Shown: piece by piece, positions 50,246-58,600 of the stretch
How the letters are laid out: the number at the start of each line of letters is the position of its first letter
Numbering within the stretch: the first letter of the stretch is position 1
DNA from: Plantactinospora mayteni
GTDB lineage: Bacteria > Actinomycetota > Actinomycetes > Mycobacteriales > Micromonosporaceae
NCBI RefSeq assembly: GCF_016862935.1
Contig: NZ_BONX01000004.1
Location: forward strand, 248,001 to 312,000
DNA length: 64,000 nucleotides
Direction of reading: 5' to 3'
The notes under the pieces: generated by a model
What the model saw: only the letters and a program-made list of their open reading frames with translations
Told to the model about the DNA's origin: nothing
Databases searched by the model: none
Made by a program: the position numbers and the translations under genes

Positions 50246-52188
50246 CGGGGTCTCCTCTCGGTCGGCGCCAGATGTGGACGCTGGGTGGCCCGGTGCGTGA
50301 CGTAGGACTGGTACGCCCGCCGGGTGCTGTCGAGTTCGCTGACCTGGCTGACCGGCACGTCCCACCACGAGTCGCTGTCGGGGCCGTGGACCGTGGGGTC
50401 GGTCTCGACGTGGATGACGACGGGTCCGCCGGTCGCGGGGGCGGCCTTGGCGTCCTTGATCGCCTGGTCGAGTCCGTCCGGGCTCCGTACCTCGATGACG
50501 GTGGCGCCGAGGCTGCGTGCGTTGGCGGCGAGGTCGACCGGCAGCCTCCCGCCGTCGAGCCGGCCGGTGGCGTCGTCGCGGTAGCGGTAACTGGTGCCGA
50601 ACCGCTGCGAGCCGAGCGATTCCGACAGCGAGCCGATGGAGTGGAAGCCATGGTTCTGGACCAGGACGACGATGACCTTGACGCGTTCCTGCACCGCGGT
50701 GACCAGCTCGGTCGGCATCATCAGGTACGAGCCGTCGCCCACCAGGACGAAGACATCCCGCTCGGGATCGGCCAGCCGCACCCCGATCCCGCCGGGGATC
50801 TCGTAGCCCATGCACGAGTAGCCGTACTCGACGTGGTACGCCCTGCGGTCCCGGACCCGCCACAGCTTGTGCAGGTCACCCGGCATGGAACCGGCGGCGC
50901 ACACCACCACGTCCCGGGGGTCGGACAGCTCGTTGACCCGACCCAGCACCATGCCCTGGGTCAGCACGCCGGGGGCGAGGGCGTCCAGCACCTCGGGACC
51001 GGGGCGGTAGGTCGCCTCCACCCGCGCGTCCCAGTCCCGCCACAGGCTCGCCTGCCGCCGCCGGTGGTCGGGGGGCACCGCGTACCCGTCGAGGGCCGTG
51101 CCGAGCGCGGTCAACGCCTCGCGGGCGTCGGCCACCATCGACAGGCCGGCGTGCTTGCCGGCGTCGAAGCGGGCAACGTTGATGTTGACGAAGCGGACGG
51201 CCGGGTCCTGGAAGGCCGTCCGCGAGGCGGTGGTGAAGTCGCCGTACCGGGTGCCGATCCCGATGACGACGTCCGCCTCGCGGGCGAGCGCGTTGGCGGC
51301 GGTCGTACCGGTCGAGCCGACGGCACCCATCGCCTGCGGGTGACCGTACGGCAGCGAACCCCTGCCGGCCTGGCTCTCGCCGACCGGGATGCCGGTCGCC
51401 GCGGCGAACGCCGCCAGGGCGTCCTCGGCACCGGAGTAGTGCACCCCGCCACCGGCGACGACGAACGGCCGGCGGGCCGACCGGATGATCGCGGCGGCGT
51501 CGGCGACGTCGACCGCCTCCGCCGGCGGCCGGGCCACCCGCCAGACCCGCTCGACGAACAGCTCCACCGGCCAGTCGTACGCCTCGGCCTGCACGTCCTG
51601 CGGCAGCGCGATCGTCACCGCCCCGGTCTCCACCGGGTCGGTCAGCACCCGCATGGCGGCGAGCAGGGCCGAGGGCAGTTGCTCGGGCCGGTTGATCCGG
51701 TCGAAGAAGCGGGACAGCGGACGGAAGGCGTCGTTGACGGTGAGGTCGCCGGCGTACGGCACCTCGATCTCCTGGAGTACCGGCTCGGCCACCCGGGTGG
51801 CGAAGGTGTCGGAGGGGAGCAACAGCACCGGCAGGCGGTTGACCGTGGCCAGTGCGGCGCCGGTGAGCATGTTGGTGGAGCCGGGGCCGATCGACGCGGT
51901 GCAGGCCCAGGTCTGCAGGCGGTCCCGCTGTCGGGTGTAGGCGACCGCCAGGTGGACCATCGCCTGCTCGTTGCGGGCCAGCACGTAGGGCAGGTGCTCG
52001 GTGCCGCGGGCGAGTTCGTTCTGTAGCAGGGCCTGGCCCACCCCCGCGACGTTGCCGTGGCCGAGGATGCCGAGGCAGCCGGCGAAGAGCCTCCGGCGCT
52101 CGCCGTCGCGTTCGCTCCACTGGTTGGCGAGGAAACGTACAACGGCCTGGCCGACGGTCAGGCGAACGGTCGTGGCGCTCGCGGTCAT
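50242..52188 (-). CDS. iolD: 3D-(3,5/4)-trihydroxycyclohexane-1,2-dione hydrolase
   Basis: A 648-residue ThDP-dependent enzyme that opens the ring in the inositol pathway. It shows the three domains of the pyruvate-oxidase family: Pyr (with the ThDP-activating LARNEQAMVHLA), a central domain (PFVVAGGGVHYSGAEDALAA) and PP (GDGSYLMMPTELVTAV with the metal-binding GDGS...). Length fits IolD. I choose ATG 52188, with GGGAGGG upstream and ATGA overlap with iolB, over the longer frame. Confidence 0.93.
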   Translation of the reverse strand: MTASATTVRLTVGQAVVRFLANQWSERDGERRRLFAGCLGILGHGNVAGVGQALLQNELARGTEHLPYVLARNEQAMVHLAVAYTRQRDRLQTWACTASIGPGSTNMLTGAALATVNRLPVLLLPSDTFATRVAEPVLQEIEVPYAGDLTVNDAFRPLSRFFDRINRPEQLPSALLAAMRVLTDPVETGAVTIALPQDVQAEAYDWPVELFVERVWRVARPPAEAVDVADAAAIIRSARRPFVVAGGGVHYSGAEDALAAFAAATGIPVGESQAGRGSLPYGHPQAMGAVGSTGTTAANALAREADVVIGIGTRYGDFTTASRTAFQDPAVRFVNINVARFDAGKHAGLSMVADAREALTALGTALDGYAVPPDHRRRQASLWRDWDARVEATYRPGPEVLDALAPGVLTQGMVLGRVNELSDPRDVVVCAAGSMPGDLHKLWRVRDRRAYHVEYGYSCMGYEIPGGIGVRLADPERDVFVLVGDGSYLMMPTELVTAVQERVKVIVVLVQNHGFHSIGSLSESLGSQRFGTSYRYRDDATGRLDGGRLPVDLAANARSLGATVIEVRSPDGLDQAIKDAKAAPATGGPVVIHVETDPTVHGPDSDSWWDVPVSQVSELDSTRRAYQSYVTHRATQRPHLAPTERRPR

Positions 52189-53111
52189 CGATGCCCTCCC
52201 ATCGGCAGTCTCGGGTCCACGGACTGCCCGGCCCATGCCTGGCGCACCCACCCGTGGGCCGGGTCGTCACAGATCAGCCAGGCCCGGGTGGCGCCGGGGC
52301 CGGCCATCACGTTGAGGTAGTAGAGGTCGTAGCCGGGCGGGGCCATCGCCGGGCCGTGCCAGCCGTGCGGTACGAGGACCACGTCACCGGAGCGGACCTC
52401 GGCGAGGACGTCGATTGGACGCTGCGGGGTGCCGTAGACCCGGTGGTAGGCGACCGGGTCGGCACCGTCGACCGGCGGGTCGCCGTCCTCGGCCCGGACC
52501 TCGAAGTAGTAGATCTCCTCCAGTTCGGTCTCCACACCCTCGCGCTCCTCGTCGTGCTTGTGCGGCGGATAGGAGCTCCAGTTGCCGGCGGGCGTGACGA
52601 CCTCGCAGGCGATGATCGAATCGGCGTCCAGCACCGATGGGATGCCGAAGTTGCGTACCTCGCGCGAGGCAATGCCGGCACCGCGAAGCTCGACCGGCAC
52701 GTCGGCGGCGGCCACCTGACACACCGGCAGGGGCGCGGCCCGCTTCGTCGCCCTCGCCCCCGCCAGCGCCACCACGGCCGGCACACCGCCCGGGTTGCGC
52801 ACCGTGAGACGCGCCTCCCGGGGTACGTAACACACGTCGGTCGGGCCGGCGAAGACACTCTCCCGGCCGGCGAGCCGGACGTCGTGCCGTACCCCGGCAT
52901 GGTCGACGATCTCGACGCCCGGGCCGCCGCGCAGCGGAACGACGATGATCTCGCTGGGGCCGGTGGCGAGGTCGACCTGACCGGCCGGCGGCAGCGTGGC
53001 CACCCGAAGGCTGGTGTGCTGCCACCCGTCCAGGGCATCCGTGATCGCCACCTGGAAGTCGCCCGCGCCGGCCGTGCCGTGGCGGTGGACCCAGCGGCTG
53101 GTCGTGCTCAT
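52185..53111 (-). CDS. iolB: 5-deoxy-glucuronate isomerase
   Basis: A 308-residue bicupin that converts 5-deoxy-glucuronate to 5-keto-2-deoxygluconate. The metal site is visible in SSYPPHKHDEEREGVETELE followed by EIYYFEV, and VLVPHGWHGPAMAPPGYDLY is the second conserved cupin segment. Start and stop overlap both neighbours by four bases (ATGA), so it is part of the chained block. Complete and normal in length. Confidence 0.93.
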   Translation of the reverse strand: MSTTSRWVHRHGTAGAGDFQVAITDALDGWQHTSLRVATLPPAGQVDLATGPSEIIVVPLRGGPGVEIVDHAGVRHDVRLAGRESVFAGPTDVCYVPREARLTVRNPGGVPAVVALAGARATKRAAPLPVCQVAAADVPVELRGAGIASREVRNFGIPSVLDADSIIACEVVTPAGNWSSYPPHKHDEEREGVETELEEIYYFEVRAEDGDPPVDGADPVAYHRVYGTPQRPIDVLAEVRSGDVVLVPHGWHGPAMAPPGYDLYYLNVMAGPGATRAWLICDDPAHGWVRQAWAGQSVDPRLPMGGHR

Positions 53112-54007
53112 GCCGGCTGCCGGTGGACGAGGCCCGCGGCGATGTCGACGGCGGTCGCCACGTCGCCGTCCGGTGGGAAGAGCAGCGCGCGCCCGACGAC
53201 CAGCCCACGTACGGCGGGCAGGTCGAGCGCGGCGCCCCACCCGGCGTACATCTCGTCGGGTCGGCCGCTCGGGTCGCCGCCGAGCAGGAGTGTCGGCAGG
53301 GTGGTGGCGTCCATCACCCGGGCCAGGTCCTCGACGACCGGCAGCTTCAGCCAGGTGTGCTGGCTGGTCGCCCCGAGCGCCGAGCCGATGTGGATCGACG
53401 CGACGACCGACTCGGGGTCCAGCAGGTTGCGGACCCGGCCCTCGACGCGGACGGACAGGAAGGGCTCCACCATCGCCATCAGGCCGCGCCCGGCAAGTTC
53501 CGTGACCGCTCGGCCACTCGCCTCCAGGGTTGCCGGTGTCGCCGGATCGTCGAGGCAGATCCGGGTGAGCATCTTGCCCCCGTCGAGACCGCGGGCGGCG
53601 ATCTCCGCGACGCTGTAGGCGGTGAAGCGGTCGTCGAACTCGAAGACCGAGCCCTGGAGACCGCCGCGATTCATCGAGCCGATGACGATCTTGTCGTCGA
53701 GCGCGCCGAGCAGCAGCAGATCGTCAAGGACGTCGGGGGTGCCGAGCACCCCGTCGACACCGGGCCGGGACAGCGCGGTGACCAGGCGTTCCAGCATCTC
53801 GCTGCGGGACGCCATGGCCTGCCGGTCGTCCCGTACGCCGAGCGCACCGCGGGCGGGGTGGTCCGCGGCCACGATGAGCAGGCGGCCGTCGGGGCCCACC
53901 AGGTGGCGACGCCTACGGACGGCCCACCCGGCGGCGATCCGCTGCGGCTCACGCACCCGCACCTCGGTCAGCGCACGGATACGCGGCAGGTTCGAAGTCG
54001 TGATCAT
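53108..54007 (-). CDS. Class I aldolase-like protein of inositol clusters (Cgl0159 type)
   Basis: A 299-residue (beta/alpha)8 protein of the DeoC/LacD-like family found between iolC and iolB in actinobacteria. It starts LLIVAADHPARGALG and carries GLDGGKMLTRICLDD, whose lysine could be the Schiff-base residue, and WLKLPVVEDLARVM. It is thought to cleave 2-deoxy-5-keto-gluconate 6-phosphate, the role of IolJ, but that product depends on IolC, which is broken here. GGAGGT precedes the ATG, which overlaps the stop of the iolC remnant (ATGA). Confidence 0.85.
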   Translation of the reverse strand: MITTSNLPRIRALTEVRVREPQRIAAGWAVRRRRHLVGPDGRLLIVAADHPARGALGVRDDRQAMASRSEMLERLVTALSRPGVDGVLGTPDVLDDLLLLGALDDKIVIGSMNRGGLQGSVFEFDDRFTAYSVAEIAARGLDGGKMLTRICLDDPATPATLEASGRAVTELAGRGLMAMVEPFLSVRVEGRVRNLLDPESVVASIHIGSALGATSQHTWLKLPVVEDLARVMDATTLPTLLLGGDPSGRPDEMYAGWGAALDLPAVRGLVVGRALLFPPDGDVATAVDIAAGLVHRQPA

Positions 54008-54303
54008 CGTGGCACCTCCACTGAACCTTCTTCAACCTGAACCGCCCGGCGGGTACGCCCCGACTTCCACCTGCGACCACGACGGACCGCAAGGGGAGGT
54101 TGAAAAAGGTTCACTGTCCGGTCGCCGACGAGGACCTCGACCTCTAAACGCTTGACGTCCTCAAGCCCCACACCGTGCTCGAGCGGATAGATGTCGACCC
54201 CGGTCCGGCCCATGGCGACCAGGTCGTACGCCGTCACGGCAAGATCACCTGCCGGCATCGGTCCACCTCCCGACGAGGTCGCTTCGGTGCGAACAGTGGC
54301 CAT
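54004..54303 (-). pseudogene. iolC: Internally deleted iolC (5-dehydro-2-deoxygluconokinase)
   Basis: A 99-codon frame. Residues 20-50 (DLAVTAYDLVAMGRTGVDIY then PLEHGVGLEDV) are the N-terminus of the PfkB kinase IolC; the next dozen residues no longer match, residues 64-94 are translated from MITE-like copy E, and the last five codons end with a TGA that overlaps the aldolase start as an intact iolC would. About 240 residues with the substrate and ATP sites are missing. The start (GAGGTT before ATG 54303) and the coupling to the next gene survive, so the short frame may still be translated to keep the operon expressed. Confidence 0.85.
54022..54113 (+). mobile_element. MITE-like 92-bp element, copy E
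   Basis: The best preserved copy: TGAACCTTCTTCAACCT against AGGTTGAAAAAGGTTCA, one mismatch in 17. It is flanked by perfect CACTG direct repeats (54019-54023 and 54112-54116) when the core is taken as AACC...GGTT. It lies inside the iolC remnant at the deletion point. Confidence 0.9.
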
Positions 54304-54307
54304 AACC

Positions 54308-55312
54308 TCAATTCCCCTTGATCTGGGCGAGGGCGACGGGGCGGCGCTCGGCCCGGGACAGTTCGCACGCCTCGGCGACCCGGAATGCTTCGAGCGCGTC
54401 GTGCACGGTGCACGGCGAGGGGCGAACGCCGCGGGCGACATCCGCGAAGGCGATGAGTTCGGCCTCGTACGCCGGCCGGAAGCGCTCCAGGAAAGACCAG
54501 TTGCGCGGCCCTCGGGGAAAGTCGACGTCCGCCTCGGCGGAGTCCATCGCCAGCGAGTGGTCCAGCCCGACCGCGATCGTGGCCCGCTCACCGAAGATCT
54601 CCATCCGCACGTCATGGCCGCCGCCGTTGTACCGAGTCGTGGAGACCAGCACGATGGTGCCGTCGTCCATGGTCAGCAGCGCTCCGCCGGTGTCGACGTC
54701 GCCGGCGGCCGAGAAGAAGTCGGCGCCCTTGTTGCCGCCGGTCGCGTAGGCGGTGGCCACCTCCCGCCCGGTGACGAACCGCAGGATGTCGAAGTCGTGG
54801 ACGCCGCAGTCGCGGAAGATTCCGCCGGAGGTCGGGATGTAGGACTCGTGCGGCGGCGCCTGATCATGGGTGTTGGCCCGGATCGTGTGGACGAAGCCGA
54901 GTTCGCCCGCCTGGACCGCCTGCCGGGCCCGCTGGTAGCCGTCGTCGAAGCGCCGCTGGAAGCCGACATGCACGGGAACCTCGCTGGCCGCGACGAGGTG
55001 GGCGAGCTCGATCGTCTCATCGAGGGTCGCCGCCACCGGCTTTTCGCAGAACGTGGGTACGCCCGCGGCGATGCTCTGCCGCAGCAGGGGGGCGTGGCCG
55101 GGGGTGGCCGTCGCGATCACGAAGCCGTCGACGCTCGAGGCGAGCAGCGCCCCGACGTCGCGGGCGACGCTCGCCCGAAGCTCGTCGGCGACGGCCCTGG
55201 CGGCCTCGACGTCGGCGTCCGTGACGACGAGGTCGTCGACGAAGTCCAGAGCAGCCAGTGTCCTGGCGTGAAAGGCGCCGATCCGTCCGACGCCCGCGAG
55301 CCCGATACGCAT
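54308..55312 (-). CDS. iolG: Myo-inositol 2-dehydrogenase (Gfo/Idh/MocA family)
   Basis: A 334-residue NAD-dependent dehydrogenase for the first step of inositol breakdown. Rossmann motif MRIGLAGVGRIGAFHARTLA, the family's catalytic lysine in FCEKPVAA, and the substrate loop GIFRDCGVHDFDILRF with Asp/His are present. I choose ATG 55312, which has GGGAGGGG upstream; the longer frame to 55438 crosses the promoter. It is the first gene of the cluster and only four bases separate it from the iolC remnant. Confidence 0.9.
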   Translation of the reverse strand: MRIGLAGVGRIGAFHARTLAALDFVDDLVVTDADVEAARAVADELRASVARDVGALLASSVDGFVIATATPGHAPLLRQSIAAGVPTFCEKPVAATLDETIELAHLVAASEVPVHVGFQRRFDDGYQRARQAVQAGELGFVHTIRANTHDQAPPHESYIPTSGGIFRDCGVHDFDILRFVTGREVATAYATGGNKGADFFSAAGDVDTGGALLTMDDGTIVLVSTTRYNGGGHDVRMEIFGERATIAVGLDHSLAMDSAEADVDFPRGPRNWSFLERFRPAYEAELIAFADVARGVRPSPCTVHDALEAFRVAEACELSRAERRPVALAQIKGN

Positions 55313-55410
55313 CCGTGTCCCCTCCCGTGCATGGAGGTATGCCCCGCTCGCTACGCGACCCCGGCAGGGCCGCCAACGTTGCCCGAGAGCCTGCCTGGGG
55401 GTAAAAGCTC

Positions 55411-55431
55411 TGTCAAGGATTTGTCCTGACA
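55411..55431 (-). promoter_or_regulatory. Promoter and operator of the inositol operon
   Basis: The minus strand carries a TTGACA -35 box (plus-strand 55411-55416) inside an imperfect palindrome with arms TGTCA/TGACA around AGGA-TTTG-TCC. A weak CAGGCT could be the -10. An operator covering the -35 box is typical for a repressor such as IolR; no regulator gene is found in the cluster. Confidence 0.5.
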
Positions 55432-55622
55432 TAGTCACGTGCTGTCTTACTATCAGAGCGGGTGCAGGGTTCGGCCGTGGCGATTCAGGTCGGCATGCTG
55501 ATCGAACAGCGCTGACCAGGCCACACCTCGCCCATTTTCGGCGTACGAGTCTTGGTGCCCAGGTAGGTACGGCTGGACGTACGGTCGGATCGGCTCAACG
55601 CGGTCGCCGTCGGCAGAGACGG

Positions 55623-55671
55623 CTCGTGGTCATGCGCCGGCAACGGGGGGGTGCCGGCGCATGACCACGAG
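55623..55671 (-). terminator. Perfect 20-bp hairpin after the RHS gene
   Basis: CTCGTGGTCATGCGCCGGCA (55623-55642), a 9-base loop with seven Gs, and the exact complement (55652-55671), starting 14 bases after the RHS stop codon. The longest perfect stem in the window. The rest of 55432-55684 holds no supported gene and in particular no immunity-like ORF. Confidence 0.92.
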
Positions 55672-55684
55672 GTTCGAGGGGCGG

Positions 55685-58600
55685 TTACATGGCGCACATC
55701 CCGCCGCCTCGGTTGCACGTACGGCCGTCGCCGGTGGTGTACGTGTTGTTCGGGCCCGGCACCGACCGCTTCGGCGGCGGTGCCTGCGAGGCGCGCCGCT
55801 GGGGCGGGGTCCGGTGGTAGTCCGGCCAGGTCGGGGCGCGCACCGCGCGGACACCCTGCCCCGGGATCGGGCCGGTGAAGGTCGGTGGGTACACCTTGGC
55901 GCCCGGCGGTGGACTCCAGGCCAGGAGGCTGGGAAGCCACGACGGCTCCGCAGTCTTGGGCCCGGGGTCGCAGAGCTGGACGATGGACACACAACTTGCG
56001 CCAGGCTGCCCGGCCGCGGATCCCCCGCTGCCGTAGCAGTCCACTGTCTTGATGCCGCAGGTGGCGTAGTAGTACGTGCCGGCGAAATACCCGCCGGCCT
56101 CGATCAGCTCGCTGCGTTCGCCGATGGTCTCCCGGCTGAGCCACTGGGATGGCCGGCTACCCAGGTGCCCGACCTCGTCGCCGAGCTTGCCCATCTCGCG
56201 GAAGGTCCGGTACGAGCCCGTGCTCGACACACCGCTCGTGAGGCGCGAGGCGTTCAGCGCGTTGCCGGCGTACCTGGCCGCCCCCACCGCCAGTTTGCCG
56301 ACACCGGGCGCCAACTCCAGGACATGGGCGGCGCATCCCAGGGCCTTCTTGTCCCCGAAGCAGCTACTGACCGTGTTGATGCCACCCGCGACGAGAGCCG
56401 CGACCGCCAAGGCACCGCCGATGGGCGTGGCCGCGAACGCCATGGCCGCTATCCCGACCACCGGTGCGGCGTGCTTGGCGACCGTCTTGATGCCGTTCCA
56501 CACGCTCTTCGCCGCCTTCTTCAGCCAGCCCCAGAGCAGACCGGTGGGGTCGGAGAAGGTGACCGGGCTGTTGTTGCTGTAGGTGTAACCGTGCATCTGC
56601 TGCGGGTCGGACAGGTCCAGCACCGGGTCGACGGAGATGAACCTGCCCAGTTGCGGGTCGTACTGGCGGGCACCGAGGTTGGTCAGGCCGGTCGAGGAGT
56701 CCAACGTGCCGCCCACGAAGCCCTTGTCACCCGCCCACGGCACGGGCGTGCCACGCGGCGCACCGAACGGCGTCTGGCGGCGCTGACTAACCTTCTGGCT
56801 CTCGAAGTCGATCGCCACCTGGGCGGTGTCCTGGTGGTCACCGGCCTCCCAGCTCACGCCCGCCGCCGTTCGCGTCGCCACTGTGGAGTCGCCGTGCTGG
56901 TAGTAGCGGGTCGCGGTCAGCTTGCCGGTGGACTTGGTCAACTTGAGGTCCTGCCCGCCCAGGTACAGCGTGATGGTCGTCGGGTCCTCGCGAAGCAGCC
57001 GCTCGCCATCCGCGTCGTACACGAAGCGGGTTTTCTTGTCGCCCTCGCTGACCTGCTCCAGCTTGCCGAGCGGGTTCCAGTCCAGTTGCTGTCCGGGCCG
57101 GGTGGACATGTTGCCGATGCTGTCGTAGGTGAAACTCTCCGTCTTCGCCGCCGCGCCGGGCGCGGTCGTGGTCACCGACTCCACCTTGTGGGCGCCCGCC
57201 GCCGGGTACCCGTAGGTACGCACGGTGTCGCCCGCCGAGGCGTGCTGGGTCTCGGTGAGCCGGTTGCCGACCGCGTCGTACGTGTACGAGTGCCAGTACG
57301 GCGCGGCCCCGCCCAACGAACCCACGCCCGGCGCGGCGGCGCAGTCGCCGGTCGGGGTCCACGCCTCGGTCAGCCGCCGCAGGTGGTCGTATCGGAAGCA
57401 CTGCGCGTCGTGCGGCAGGTCCTTCGGAGTATTGGCGATCGAGGTCACGTTGCCGGCCGGGTCGTAGGTGTAGTTGACGTCGGTCTGCATCGGGCGCGGC
57501 ACCTCGGCGTCCACGATGGAGCGCGTGAGACGACGGGTGCTGTCCTCGTAGTAGTACGACAGCCACGCCCGCTTGCCGATCGGGCCCAGCTCCAGCCGGG
57601 CCGTCTCGCCGAACCGGGTGTACTCGCTGCTGGTGACGTACTCGAAGGTCGGTGACTCCGCCGGCCCGCCGGTGAGCGTGGTCGGGTTGCCGAGGTCGTC
57701 GTACTCCTGGGAGACGGTTTCCTTCTTCAGGTCACCGATCTCCGGCAGGGTCATGCCCTTCGGCGTGCCGTCCCAGTTGAGCGTGCTGTAGGTGGTGTAG
57801 GTGCCGGCGAGGGTCTGCGTCCGTGGGGACTGCGGGATCGTTACCTTCGTCTGGTACGGGTGGTACAGCTCGGTGTAGTAGTCGAAGGAGGTCGTGTACG
57901 CGGCGCCGTCGACGTACCGGGTGGCGGAGGCGAGCTGCCCCACCCCACCCGTGGCCGTGTCGTACGTCCATTCGGCCAACTGCGTGTCGCCGGCCTTGAC
58001 GGTGCGCTTGCGCCCCAGCGGGTCGTAGCTGCTGGTGAGGGTGACGTCGCGGGCGTCCTTGACGGTCAGGAGCTGGCCGGCGTCGTCGTACGTCATCGTC
58101 GACACACCCCGGTCCGGGTCCTCGGACCGGATCTGGTTGCCCCGGATGTCGTACTCGTATCGCCAGACGTTGCCGCTCGGGTCCTTTACGGACTTCCGCT
58201 GGCCCGCCTCGGTGTGGGTGTACGTCGTGGAGTCGTACGCCCCGGTGGGCGTCGCACCACGGTACTGGCGCAGCTCGACCGTCTGGCCGCGTGCGTCGGA
58301 GATCACGGTGGTGGCCGTGCCGCCCCGGGGCGGCGTGACGTGCACCCGGTCGCCCCCGTAGGCCGTGCTCGTACGCCACCGCTCCTCCACGCCCGCCTTG
58401 TAGATCTCGGCGATCGGGCGGCCGGCGCCGTCGTGCGTCGTCAAGGTGTGGCCGGGGATCTGGGCGTCGCTGGCCACCCAGATGTTGTCGTCCAATGCCG
58501 CGTTGTTGAAGTACGGCTGGGTCGTCCGGTACGCCCGGCCCTGCGAGTCGTACCGGGTGTCCGTGAGCAGCCGTCCGCCACCCACCGCCGGCACCTGCTC

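Noticed and set aside
53123-54040. 305-codon plus-strand frame over the aldolase gene
   Set aside because: Antisense shadow; the minus strand has a conserved TIM-barrel protein with ATGA overlaps on both sides.
55485-56144. 219-codon frame that might be an immunity gene for the RHS protein
   Set aside because: It covers the RHS C-terminus in another phase, spans the terminator hairpin and has shadow composition.
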